Shown here piece by piece: positions 14,630 to 25,100 of a stretch of 64,000 nt of DNA (within the stretch, counting starts at the first letter, position 1; the number at the start of each line of letters is the position of its first letter). The DNA comes from Perkinsus olseni (lineage: Eukaryota; Perkinsozoa; Perkinsida; Perkinsidae): the NCBI GenBank assembly GCA_013115135.1, contig JABANP010000130.1, positions 57,599 to 121,598 on the forward strand, read 5' to 3'. The notes beneath the pieces are model-generated. The model ran no database searches and was not told where the DNA came from. It was given only the letters and a program-made list of their open reading frames with translations. The position numbers and the translations under genes are program-made.

Positions 14630-16106
14630 GGTTTTCATCCATCTCGTCATCAGGCAAAGTCCATGAGGTAGCGAAGTCCGCGTCCGTAGAGGGAGATGAG
14701 TTGGGTGCAAAACTGGAGCTCAAGCTGCAGCATCACATCGATGGTGACGCGGGGCGGGTTGCTTTTTTTCTACCGGAGATAAGCTCATGAGGCTGGTCGT
14801 ATTCAATTCTGTATTACTCAAACTTTGGGAAGTGACTGCTGTTTCTTGACTTCCTCTGGTGCTAACTCAGTCCAGCAGCCGGTGAGGAATGTGCTCATCT
14901 GCTTCGTCTCGCCGAAGTAGTCAATTTTGCTGTTCCCAGATGTGTCCAAGCAAGTCGAAGTCCTCCCGCCGAGGATTGACCAATTACAGCGTGACCTCCA
15001 GACCAAACTAGGCGTGTGAGCATGGGGTGACTCTCCCATTCTGGTCGAAGAGTTGGCTGCTGCTATCGGAGTATCTGATGGGTTCGATGGAGTGATGCCT
15101 CTCAGGATATCTCGGAAGCTCCGGCATCTTTCTCACTGTGGGTTGAACCATACCTGGAAGATCGATGATGCGGTAAGATTCTTCCCTGTGCGTTCGATGC
15201 TTGGACGCGTCCTCACTAGGTTAATAAGCTCGGGGCTTTGGGCGTGTCAGCTGGTCGCTTTATAGACTCGCCATCCTTCGGCCTTGGTGCCTACAAGAAC
15301 ATGCAGTTGAGATTCTTCCCCAAAGGCTGCGGCCATGGGCCCCCCGGAGTATGTCACTCCTGCCTTGGGTCTACCTCGATGCTTCCCCCTCAGGCAGCAT
15401 CGAACATAGTGATGCAGAAATCAGCGGCTTGCAGCGTATGGTTGGTGTGGAATCCACAGGCGTCGAATCGAGACGCCCGTCTACCACCGATACGCGTCGA
15501 GCTAGCCGTTGGGAAGTACTCAACTCCACCTCACGGTAACCCGGCATGGCGCACTGCTTTGTCACCGTTCAGGTCTCGGAAAGGCCCGCTGGAGATGGGC
15601 CACCACGAGTCCCTTTATGGCTGCTACGTCTGGCAAGGAAATGATATTTGCGTAAGTCACAAGCGCCGATCTCCCTCGTGGTTGTAGATCCTCCTTCTTT
15701 GAGTCTTCCCACGGCTCTCGTTGTTCGGGGCAATTCCCTTCTCTTCTCTCTTCCCTGGGCGACGTGGCTCTGCGCCGCACCAAGGCCATGCTAACGATGC
15801 TACGCTAACATCGATCGTATTCTCAGGTTTTGGAAAACGAGTTGCTATCCAGTGGGTCCCTGGAAGTGTCAGTTTCCATACCGTGAGTCCATCGCCCAGC
15901 GTCGCATCGTCAGTAACGTAACCTTCAGATATCGCCAGTGGTATGATGCGTTGGAGCTCACCCCTGACGAGGCCGACTTCGAGAAGGACCAGCTGGAGAG
16001 TGTCGTCACTCAGTCGGTCGTCCCTACAGGCCCGATGACCAGAGGTACGGTGTGCAGCTCCTGTCGCGCTGGTGGAACGTTGCTCAGGGACTGTAGGAGG
16101 AGATGA
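14630..16106 (+). CDS. Multi-exon protein with MATH/TRAF-like beta-sandwich segment
   Basis: A region near 15145-15340 reads NHTWKIDDA, then after an intron LGVSAGRFIDSPSFGLGAYK, then NMQLRFFPKGCG. The order Trp-x-Ile-x-(D/N), a Gly-x-(3-6)-SPxF segment and a MQLxFxPxG strand follows the MATH-like fold seen in many alveolate proteins. Upstream, VEVLPPRIDQLQRDLQTKLG (about 14957) looks coiled-coil, continuing the style of the preceding gene. Downstream, RYRQWYDALELTPDEADFEK (about 15931-15990) is a coding-like exon ending by 16106. The two regions may form one coiled-coil plus MATH-like protein. Family assignment is by pattern only, and the borders are approximate. Confidence 0.4.
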
Positions 16107-18260
16107 GGCGATAGGCAGCTCGAGGATGTCCGTAGCGAGCAGTGCCTTCACGTTCAACCCTGACGGGCCGTCCAGGGGCAATCCTACCACCACGGTAAGA
16201 GCACGTGTGGGCCGATATCGGCCGGGGGAGTGTGTCACCTGCGCCGCTGAGGAGTTGGATTTCTTCTCGACTGCCCCCTGCTTTCAGTCGGCTTCTATGC
16301 ATCGGATACCCGAGACGTCGAACCCCTTCGAACAGACTCTTCCAACGCTCGCAGAAGTCCATCCAAGCGCACTAGTCAGACCAAGTTCTGCCACTCAGGT
16401 GGGGTGACTCGGTCACACTGTGCTTGCCCCAATCATCTCTGCAGTTGCGCTCGTTCTCACCATCGCCGATCTTCGACGATGACGACGCTACTGTATCGAA
16501 TAGGTGAGTTCCTCTTGATCGTTTTCGACCAAAGTCGATCTCATTCACTGGTAGTAGTTCTCGTCGCTCAGAGGTGACCAAGTGCGGCCTCAAACGATGA
16601 ATCTCGGTGCCACAAGGAACCCCTTTAGTACCACCGGCAGCGATATGGACGTACCAACAGTCCCCAACAGGTAGAGGATGTCAGGAATCGATAACCGGGT
16701 GACGACTCTCCTCTTCGCTAGTCCCTCCGCCACTGCGAGAACGCTCCGTCCAACGCCGAGGCAACGTAATTCTGTCCCCACAAGTGAGTGCCGTCGTCTT
16801 GCTGTCTCCACACTAGTCTTCCAGGTTTCCCTCATCCTGTTGGCCGAAGCTCGGACAATGTTTCTCCCAGGAGATCTAATTGGACGCAATTCGCTGGTAC
16901 GTCGGTGTGCATAATGAGGAATCGCCGCCGAACAACTACATATTGAAACTGCTCCTCATAAACTGGAGAATCGTCCATTCCAGCGCATTAGCAGTTTTTA
17001 GCGAGCTGCGCGACGGGATAGTGGATTTGAAGCGAGCGCAGTGCTTTTCGTGGCCTCTCAGGTTGATACTCCCGTGTGACCGATCTCTTGAGTCCCTGCT
17101 GATGGAAGTTTGCTGTAATTCGCTGCCTTTATGATTGCTGTCGTTCGTATTATTTCGAGATATACTTGACAAGTTTGCTCTGGAAAGTATTTGGAGACCT
17201 TTGAGTTCACTGTTACATCGACCCCCTCGAACGTGGCACAGAGGAAGATGTCTCGCCATGAGGTGAATGAGGCCGATTCCATTGCACCAGGATATGCATC
17301 GATACTGAACGGCTTGCGTACTGTCGTCGTTGACCGTGATGTAGTTCAACCTCGCCGGGTGCTCACCGGATCCTTCAGGGCTGGTCTCCTGCGGCAGCAT
17401 CTGAGTACGACCCGTGCTCCGATAGGACCCTCGATGCACGAACGCGCCAGGGCTCCTCCCGAGATGCGGAAGCGTATAGTCTCCGCGCAGGCCGATCAAC
17501 CGCCGGCTGACTAGGGCAACGAACGCCGTGAATGGCAGTTGATCTCGATCATATGGCGAGGAGAATAGCAAATGACTAGCTTAGTTCTGGAAAAGTTCAA
17601 TGAGCATCGACATACTAGTTTCGAGAACCATAAGGGCGTTTGCCGGGGTATCGAGTGATGTTACTGGTTTCATCACAAAACACCATCCAGCTATCGCCAT
17701 TCCCGAGAAGGTCAGGTCGCAGGTTCCAGATGCTTTGCCACAAGGTGAACAAAATGAAGAGGCGGATAATACTTGGTCCGGTCGGTCCCCGCCCAAGAGG
17801 GGAAATCCGTCGAAACCCTCGGTGCCGAGCGCGCACCGCCGGGTTGATTAGGCTTCAGACGTATGGCGAAGATAGTACTGCGGCAACAGTATAGTACTAT
17901 ATAGTTCATATCTGCCGGATATTATATTACTGTGATCGTATCAGTCACGCCAATTCGAACTTTTCTCCTGTTCTTTACGCAACACAGAGAGGTCAGCACG
18001 TGCTGCCACCTCACCAGCAATAACAACATTCCTTTCATTGAGTACACATACAATATCAGGTTTACAATGCTCAGTTTCATTAGGAGAAAGAACCACTTCA
18101 TACTGAAGCAACTTTCCGTGCTCATCATTGATGCAGGGTGGGCTTCAAGTCCACCGATGGTTCTCAAATTCAACATTTGATACATAGTACTATACTTATT
18201 ACCATACTATGTATCACTATAATACCATTCCCTCAGGCGCCGTCACTTAACCGTTCAGTA
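16107..18260. other. Unassigned region with weak + strand ORFs
   Basis: Open frames at 16678-16914, 17191-17514 and 17600-17851 on + might be exons of an unknown gene. None shows a domain, a signal peptide or a convincing splice structure. A longer minus-strand frame at 16936-17571 has an equally weak, Arg/Ser-rich composition. From about 17880 to 18240 the sequence is AT-richer with no coding signal. It leads into the tRNA cluster. Confidence 0.35.
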
Positions 18261-18335
18261 CGACACTTGAGAACTTTGGGGGGTATAGCCCAACGTCTTA
18301 GCAAGCCGCCGCTTCAACCACTTTGCCGAAGTGTC
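18261..18335 (-). pseudogene. Degenerate tRNA-Ser copy
   Basis: On the minus strand this is recognisable as the tRNA-Ser(GCT) body at 18632-18713. The acceptor ends GACACTT/AAGTGTC and the anticodon loop TTGCTAA persist. However, the molecule is about 7 nt shorter, and the D arm and T arm are mutated: the T-loop reads AGTTCTCAA instead of GGTTCGAATCC, so the internal B box is lost. Transcription as a functional tRNA is unlikely. Confidence 0.7.
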
Positions 18336-18512
18336 TGCGAAGGTGCAAGTTGCGTTCGGCACCTATTATACGAGCTATCGTTTGCTCCCATTAAATGAAC
18401 TGAAGCTGCGTATTCACCAGAGTGGTTTTTGGACGGACGATTCACCACTCGCCACCCGATGACGGAGACTCACGTCCCATTCGCCGTGAAGGTTTATAGC
18501 TTACTGCTGGTT

Positions 18513-18586
18513 GTCCGATTGGTTCAGCTGGAGAGAATGTCTACCTACGGAGCAGATGGTCGTAAGTTCGAATGCTGCATCGGGTG
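18513..18586 (+). pseudogene. Degenerate tRNA-Arg(ACG) copy
   Basis: It aligns along its length with the intact tRNA-Arg at 48277-48350. The acceptor GTCCGAT/ATCGGGT still pairs with G-U pairs and the anticodon loop CTACGGA (ACG) is kept. The anticodon stem has an A-C mismatch (TCTAC/GCAGA), and the T stem GTAAG/GCTGC has two mismatches. It forms a convergent pair with the tRNA-Ser at 18632-18713 across a 45-bp spacer. Confidence 0.75.
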
Positions 18587-18631
18587 GACTTTCAGCTCTG
18601 GCCGACGTGGCCATATCCCATGATACGATGA

Positions 18632-18713
18632 CGACACCTGAGGGATTCGAACCCTCGCGGGCATAGCCCAACGGCTTAGCAGGCCGCCGCCTTAACCACT
18701 CGGCCAAAGTGTC
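18632..18713 (-). tRNA. tRNA-Ser (anticodon GCT)
   Basis: An 82-nt type-2 tRNA. The 7-bp acceptor is GACACTT/AGGTGTC, the D arm contains GGCCGAGTGGTTAAGGC, the anticodon stem is GCGGC/GCCGT with loop CTGCTAA (anticodon GCT, reading AGC/AGU), there is a long variable arm with a GGG/CCC stem, and the T arm is GAGGG-TTCGAAT-CCCTC. Both internal promoter boxes are intact. No intron and no encoded CCA. Confidence 0.92.
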
Positions 18714-19425
18714 TACGAACGCTCGAGATACGTGTGACACCGCTTATTGCCGTGGAGGTTTATAACTCGCTGTCTTCACCGCCTGATACGTAACTGGATA
18801 ACGCAGTTCTCCACGGACACAACAATAGTGTTGCAGTGCCTCCACTGGGAGTACCCCAACCTGATCGTTACCTGCACCAAAAGCCACAGCCGGCAGCGCT
18901 TTCGAAACTCTCTCACATGAAGGTATTCTAATGCAGGTTGTGACGGGCAAAGACTTGGGACGCGTAGCAGCATCCTAAGTGGCAGCTGCAGCCCTGGATC
19001 TGTTTCTTCAAGAAGAAACTCTCTTTCTTCGAGAAAGATGGGTAACCCTCGTAGCCCAGCGACCGGGGCTCATCATTCAGGTTCCTGAGATGTATTCCGG
19101 TACAGACAACAGTATGATATACAAGCATGGTACAGACAACCGGTTCCAAGTTTCGTTCTTTCGCCTGACTATTGCTATTCGTGTGCTTTCATCCGTCGGT
19201 AGTGCGAGTACTATTCGAGGACTTGCGAGAAGGCCGGGGGAGGTGGAGAGAGAAAGGAAAGCCCTCGAACGGGTGCAAACAAGACTAGAACAGTGGTGAA
19301 ATTTCAAGGTGATACAATTATTCGAGAAAGACAGAGCAAAACGGCGAAAAATGAGAATGGTAGGGCATGCAGAGCACGCTGGTGGTCTAGTTGACCACCG
19401 AGAGGGCGCGGGAGAGGGAGTGGGC

Positions 19426-19696
19426 ATACCAATCGAATGGACCTTCAAATGAACGAAGTCGCCGATGCAACAACGAAGTGCACTCAACGATCCGCCCACC
19501 AGGTTTCCCTCCGAATGGCAACACAAACCCTTCCCAGTTGAAGAGAAACGTTCAGTAATAATAGTGCAGTAAGACAGGTATTCAACGTGGGACGTGGTAC
19601 ATATGGGAACTTCCTGTCACCCGACCTTAACCGAGGTCTCATCACTAATTGATCCTCCGATGACCAGAGGGACGCGAGCCATGTGAACAGTTTTTT
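19426..19696. repeat. Duplicated 3'-flank block, copy 1
   Basis: About 271 bp nearly identical to 23161-23432, with only a handful of differences. It lies just downstream (in transcription sense) of ENT copy 1, as its partner does for ENT copy 2. It marks the recent tandem duplication that produced these two genes and may contain their shared 3' UTR or processing signals. Confidence 0.85.
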
Positions 19697-19803
19697 TGGT
19701 AGTGTGATGTCCATCGATAACGACGATCGGGTAGAGAAAGCTCATCGAAGACGATAACGGCAGTAAGGAACAACGGATGAGCGACGAAATCAGCCTTCAC
19801 GCT

Positions 19804-21096
19804 TCACATGAAGGCTGTTTGCTGAATAATAGTAGCAAGTACGGAACCGCTGAGAATACCGCAGATGAGGCCGAAGGCCATCACGTAGCCGGCAATCTCC
19901 AACTCTTCCGATTCCTCCTGATCAACCTGAGTTGGCCCATGAATCATACACCAAGAGGCAACGACACCGTTAGAACCGGCGAACAGGGCCATGACGATGA
20001 ACCGGAACCAGTCTTGGCTGAAGGGAGACACATTGATCTCAGCACAAAGGAAGAACAAGGCGATGAAGATCAAACGACCAAAGGAGGCGAACCGTGTACC
20101 CCTCTTGCTCAGACGAAGATGGTAACTAGGCGACGAGCGACCGATTGTATCGAAGACCTGGTAGCAGTAGGTCATCAGTTGACCGAACAGCCCGACGGAT
20201 AAGTCAGAGGGCTTCATCTCAAATACGAGCCAGGGGAAGACAGTGAATGTGGTGGTGAAGCTGAGCCAAACATTGAACGCCTGAGGTACCGTATCCCACA
20301 CGACCTGACCAAGAGGACGCTTCATCTCTCTCTTCAGCACAAACTTCTGTCGACCTTCCTCGAGTTCGAGGACAACACGCATGAGAGGATGACGCTCCAT
20401 AGCATACTTGTACATGGGGATGGTGGCGAAGTTGGCCAGCATACCGAGACCGTAGAAGAACACCATTCGGGGGTAGATGTAGTCGGTGACTCCACATCCC
20501 TCGAGAATTGCCTGACAAAGCCTATCAAGGGGCCACGCAATTAGACCAGAAAGGCCCTCACCGATGAGGATGAACTCGGTGCAAACAGGGTCAACGAGAG
20601 CGGCCAGGCCGAACATCGACGACTCCATAAGGGAGTTGGCGAATCCAAAGACCCCGATGAGGACGCAGCCGGCAGCAAAGCCAGCTGCATGATTAGTCCG
20701 GGCGAAGGTAATCGCGCAGATGGCAATCAGAATCATGCTCACGCCCATGGTGAAGCAACCTGTGTAGAAACGTGGGCCGAACTTGAACCGATTGCCGATC
20801 CACACGAGCATCAACTGACCGGCGTTGATGCAGAGCGAGTAGCATAAAGAGCACCAAGTTCCGTAAGCATCTCCGAAGGCATCGATGAGAGTTCCCAACT
20901 CGCCGAGGATGAAGTTCCAACCGAGAAGGGCTACACAACCGATGACGCAGAACATAGCCTTCAACTTCCAGTCGACGACCTTTCCTTGACTCTTCGGCGG
21001 CTGCGTAGAAACACCTTCCTCCAAGGACTCAACCGTAGTTGCATCAGCCTCATCCGGAGTCGATTTTTTAGCACCAAAGCAGGTGGAGAAGGCCAT
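19804..21096 (-). CDS. Equilibrative nucleoside transporter (ENT/SLC29 family), array copy 1
   Basis: An intronless 430-aa, 10-11-helix membrane carrier moving nucleosides or nucleobases down or with a gradient. The start is set at the Met of MAFSTCFG, because MxxxCFG is shared with copies 2, 3 and 5; an upstream in-frame ATG at 21222 adds 42 poorly conserved residues. ENT hallmarks are LLGWNFILGELGTLIDAF (TM1, Gly in place of the usual Pro before WN), ANSLMESSMFGLAALV (TM4-5), FILIGEGLSGLIAWPLD, YCYQVFDTIGRSSPS (TM8 FD..GR motif), and NGVVASWCMIHGP with ELEIAGYVMAFGLICGI (TM10-11). It is almost identical to copy 2. A conserved element lies about 210 bp upstream. Confidence 0.93.
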   Translation of the reverse strand: MAFSTCFGAKKSTPDEADATTVESLEEGVSTQPPKSQGKVVDWKLKAMFCVIGCVALLGWNFILGELGTLIDAFGDAYGTWCSLCYSLCINAGQLMLVWIGNRFKFGPRFYTGCFTMGVSMILIAICAITFARTNHAAGFAAGCVLIGVFGFANSLMESSMFGLAALVDPVCTEFILIGEGLSGLIAWPLDRLCQAILEGCGVTDYIYPRMVFFYGLGMLANFATIPMYKYAMERHPLMRVVLELEEGRQKFVLKREMKRPLGQVVWDTVPQAFNVWLSFTTTFTVFPWLVFEMKPSDLSVGLFGQLMTYCYQVFDTIGRSSPSYHLRLSKRGTRFASFGRLIFIALFFLCAEINVSPFSQDWFRFIVMALFAGSNGVVASWCMIHGPTQVDQEESEELEIAGYVMAFGLICGILSGSVLATIIQQTAFM

Positions 21097-21303
21097 GAGA
21101 CGGGTGACGAGGAGAGAACCGGCAAGAGGAACTGTGAACAATCGCAAGTCGGCTTCGCCCTCAAGGCTTCTCTCTACGATCCCATAGGTCACAACCAGGC
21201 CAATAGCAGCAGCATCTCTCAATCATCTACAAAACCTCTCATAAGACGCTCCGACATGATCAAATTTCATCGAGCGCTGCCGTTCAACCACGGCCCGAAT
21301 TCG

Positions 21304-21357
21304 CTACACCAAATTTTTAGCGTAACCCCCTTATTGTGTACTCCGCTGTCTCCCCCC
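21304..21357 (-). promoter_or_regulatory. Conserved element upstream of ENT copy 1
   Basis: The block beginning GCTACACCAAATTTTTAGCG on + and continuing through TTGTGTACTCCG and TGTC recurs with few changes at 26614-26667 upstream of ENT copy 3. Both lie about 210 to 255 bp before the inferred start codons, surrounded by sequence that is not similar. This suggests a promoter, 5' UTR or leader-addition element. The function is inferred from conservation and position only. Confidence 0.5.
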
Positions 21358-23160
21358 TGGACGCGAAGACCCAGTAGACCGTGTGATGGTAACGCAATGT
21401 GGACGAAGCCTTGGGCCTGTTCTCTTACCAGTTTCCGACTGACAGCTCTATCGAAGCGAAAGGGGCGGCAAGCCCAACAGATAGCCTCGGCCATTGCACG
21501 CATGCACATTACAGCCATCCCCGCACCGCCCAGCGTGCGAAATGTCACAAACGGAGGATATAAACTTTTTTAGTACGAAGGCCAAACGCAGCCCGAGAAA
21601 AAAAAAATGATGCTTGGCTGAACGTGCTCTCTGTGCCAAAGTCGACCACAACGCAGAGAGAAGGACTGCGTTTGAAATAGGCAGTCGGAAACTTTTAGAT
21701 GACCGTACAGAGTGGTGAGCGAGGAAACCCTTGGAGAGAGCGATGATGAGAATTCCATTCCGAGCAGTTCAGGGAGAACCCTCTTACTATAGACGATTAT
21801 GTGTGTCCAACCTCGAGAGTTGCCTATAGATAAGAGAGTTGATTGACTAATAACAGAAAACCTTGCACTCCAGCTAGGTTGTGCATGTGAGAGTCAGATT
21901 AACCACCACTCGTGACGAACGTCCCACCCTATGAGCTGGAAACGACTATAAATGTCTGGCGTGGAAAGGATAGACTCCCCCACACCGAACGCGGCAACTC
22001 GTAGCTTGAAAGCGAAGCTCGACACAGACGGAGACAGCGGATGTGGTGTCTCACTAACACAACCACGATCTGGTCAGCTTGTTGCTTGGGTTAACCGGCG
22101 GTTTTGGGTAGAATTGTCCCACACAACTGTGCCATAACCTCGTGGATGGCGCTGGTGGATGCGAAGCATGCGGGTATTCAAAGGTGGCGTAAGGTCTCGT
22201 TGGGCTAATATTTGATCACCCTGCATGTCGAGCGGTTTCAACGGAGGCCCTCCACCGGCAAGCCGCAAGTAGCGTTAACCAAACTAGGCCATGGACCGTG
22301 GCTCACGCTGTGAGTATTTGAAGAGATTCTACCATGCGTAGAACTGCCCTCGGGAAGCAGGTTCAAAATTAGAGGTAAGAAGACAACAAAGGCCGAGGCC
22401 AACAGGGTAGCTCCCGTTTGGCTATGTCGGCTTTCTTTTCGCCCTGGGTCAAGCTCTAGATTGCGTGTCCTTCGCCGAAGAATCCAAGAGAGGAAAAACC
22501 AATTTGAGGAAGCTCGCTAGAGCACAGTCGAAAGCACATACTAAGCTCCAGACCAGTGTTAGGCGCTCCTCCAGAAAGAGTGGGAGTGAGCGTATTTTGT
22601 TCCTTGCCGGGTTTCTGCGGAGCAACTACCGAGCTGAACTACGTCAGAAAGAAAACAAACTAGCAACTTCACTCAGCTCGGCGTGGAGTGTTACCCCGGC
22701 CAGGTTGCCACACAGGCACTTTGCGGGCACGAGACTTTCAAGCGTCTGTTTTGGATAGTTCATGACAGGTTTCCACTGGTTCAGTCAGTCACAAATCATT
22801 GCCATCGCTTATGCTTCTCCTCTTCGATCATCCATCCAACACCATCTGATGACCGGTTGTTGCGTCTTTCAAGGGGAGCAATCACGGTCGTTTGATCAAG
22901 GGTAGTAGCGCTACAGGAGCTGACTACGGATTGCAGGAAAGTTGTTGATACGAAGGGGCCGAAGTTTGAGGAAAACCCGATATGAAGGACCACAAGAAAG
23001 TGAACGGGACGGAGACCAGAACGAAAGGAAAGGTACAGCGAGTCAAAGCAATACGAGCAGCAAGGGGAATGCTGCACTAGAACGGCAGGTAATAAGTCAA
23101 CGTAAAACGGAAAATACGCTGTACTTCAGGACCAAAACGAGGAGGGAGGGGGAAGCGGGA
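21358..23160. other. Intergenic region between ENT copies 1 and 2
   Basis: About 1.8 kb without a recognisable gene. An A-run lies at about 21598-21607. Short open frames on both strands look random. No repeat shared with other intergenic gaps was found apart from the block that starts at 23161. Confidence 0.5.
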
Positions 23161-23432
23161 ATACCAATCGAATGGACCTTCAAATGAACGAAGTCGCCGA
23201 TGCAACAACGAAGTGCACTCAACGATCCGCCCACCAGGTTTCCCTCCGAATGGCAACACAAACCCTTCCCAGTTGAATAGAAACGTTCAGTAATAATAGT
23301 GCAGTAAGACAGGTATTCAACGTGGGACGTGGTACATATGGGAACTTCCTATAACCCGACCTTAACCGAGGTCTCATCACTAATTGATCCTCCGATACAC
23401 CAGAGGGACGCGAGCCATGTGAACAGTTTTTT
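23161..23432. repeat. Duplicated 3'-flank block, copy 2
   Basis: Partner of 19426-19696, lying downstream of ENT copy 2. The genes themselves are offset by 3732 bp and these blocks by about 3735, so gene plus flank duplicated together. Similarity stops abruptly after the GAACAGTTTTTT sequence. Confidence 0.85.
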
Positions 23433-23535
23433 CTTCGAGATTCCAAAGAGAAGTTGGATTCACGACAGTGAATAGAAGGCAGTGAACGATAATAGAGAAC
23501 GATAGATTAACAATAGCGAAATCAGCCTCCACGCT

Positions 23536-24828
23536 TCACATGAAGGCTGTTTGCTGAATGATGGTAGCAATAACAGAGCCGCTGAGGATACCGCAGATGA
23601 GGCCGAAGGCCATCACGTAGCCGGCAATCTCCAACTCTTCCGATTCCTCCTGATCAACCTGAGTTGGCCCATGAATCATACACCAGGAGGCAACGACACC
23701 GTTAGAACCGGCGAACAGGGCCATGACGATGAACCGGAACCAGTCTTGGCTGAAGGGAGACACATTGATCTCAGCACAAAGAAAGAACAAGGCGATGAAG
23801 ATCAAACGACCAAAGGAGGCGAACCGTGTACCCCTCTTGCTCAGACGAAGATGGTAACTAGGCGACGAGCGGCCGACTGTATCGAAGACCTGGTAGCAGT
23901 AGGTCATCAGTTGACCGAACAGCCCGACGGATAGATCAGAGGGCTTCATCTCAAATACGAGCCAGGGGAAGACAGTGAATGTGGTGGTGAAGCTGAGCCA
24001 AACATTGAACGCCTGAGGTACCGTATCCCACACGACCTGACCAAGAGGACGCTTCATCTCTCTCTTCAGCACAAACTTCTGTCGACCTTCCTCGAGTTCG
24101 AGGACAACACGCATGAGAGGATGACGCTGCATAGCATACTTGTACATGGGGATGGTGGCGAAGTTGGCCAGCATACCGAGACCGTAGAAGAACACCATTC
24201 GAGGGTAGATGTAGTCGGTGACACCACATCCCTCGAGAATTGCCTGACAAAGCCTATCAAGGGGCCATGCGATAAGACCAGAAAGACCTTCACCGATAAG
24301 AACGAACTCGGTGCAAACAGGGTCAACGAGAGCGGCCAGGCCGAACATCGACGATTGCATGAGCGAGTTGGCGAATCCAAAGACCCCGATGAGGACGCAG
24401 CCGGCAGCAAAGCCAGCTGCATGATTAGTCCTGGCGAAGGTAATCGCGCAGATGGCAATCAGAATCATACTGATACCCATACCAGTGCAGCCCGTATAGA
24501 AACGAGGACCGAACTTGAACCGATTACCAATCCACACAAGCATCAACTGGCCGGCGTTGACGCAGAGCGAGTAGCACAGAGACATCCAAGTTCCATAGGG
24601 ACCTCCGAAGGCATCGATGAGAGTACCCAACTCGCCGAGGATGAAGTTCCAACCAAGGAGAGCTACACAACCGATGACGCAGAACATAGCCTTCAACTTC
24701 CAGTCGACGACTTTTCCTCCGTTCTTTGGCGGCTGTGTGGAAACACCTTGCTCCAAGGACTCAACCGTAACCGCATCAGCTTCAGTTGGGGTGGGCTTTG
24801 CAGTACCGAAGCAAGTGAAGAGGGCCAT
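23536..24828 (-). CDS. Equilibrative nucleoside transporter (ENT/SLC29 family), array copy 2
   Basis: An intronless 430-aa paralogue, near-identical to copy 1 from TM1 to the C-terminus; differences concentrate in the cytosolic N-terminus (MALFTCFGTAKPTPTEAD) and a few loop residues. Start chosen at MALFTCFG; an in-frame ATG at 24918 would add 30 residues. All ENT motifs are present: GWNFILGELG, SSMFGLAALV, FDTVGRSSPS and the C-terminal MAFGLICGILSGS. Membrane location follows from the hydrophobic profile. The 21304 element is not evident in front of this copy, where the upstream region differs, so its regulation may differ. Confidence 0.93.
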   Translation of the reverse strand: MALFTCFGTAKPTPTEADAVTVESLEQGVSTQPPKNGGKVVDWKLKAMFCVIGCVALLGWNFILGELGTLIDAFGGPYGTWMSLCYSLCVNAGQLMLVWIGNRFKFGPRFYTGCTGMGISMILIAICAITFARTNHAAGFAAGCVLIGVFGFANSLMQSSMFGLAALVDPVCTEFVLIGEGLSGLIAWPLDRLCQAILEGCGVTDYIYPRMVFFYGLGMLANFATIPMYKYAMQRHPLMRVVLELEEGRQKFVLKREMKRPLGQVVWDTVPQAFNVWLSFTTTFTVFPWLVFEMKPSDLSVGLFGQLMTYCYQVFDTVGRSSPSYHLRLSKRGTRFASFGRLIFIALFFLCAEINVSPFSQDWFRFIVMALFAGSNGVVASWCMIHGPTQVDQEESEELEIAGYVMAFGLICGILSGSVIATIIQQTAFM

Positions 24829-25100
24829 GGGAAGAGTGACGAGACAGAGGGACCGTTCAAGGAACTGAAAACAACCAGAACCTACCGCGATGCCACGCTG
24901 AGGTCCATACACAAGCAAACGATGGATGTCAGTGGAAATCGCTGGAATAACAACTTTACACAGCCGGTTAGAGTGGCTACTTGGTTATAAATCAAGCCGA
25001 GGTACTACTTGACAAGTTTCCTGACGCGCAAAAAAACAACATATAGCGCCAAAAAACTGATATGATCTCATAAACTAGAAAGTAATGGTCTTATCATATT

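Noticed and set aside
16936..17571. 211-codon minus-strand frame
   Set aside because: Arg/Ser-rich composition, no domain, overlapped by equally plausible + frames and no splice support.
21097..21222. Extended N-terminus of ENT copy 1 from the upstream ATG
   Set aside because: The extra 42 residues are not shared with any other copy, whereas the MxxxCFG start is found in four of five.
24121..24990. 289-codon frame on + strand
   Set aside because: It is the exact antisense of ENT copy 2, whose minus-strand frame has clear transporter motifs. The + frame is a codon-bias shadow.
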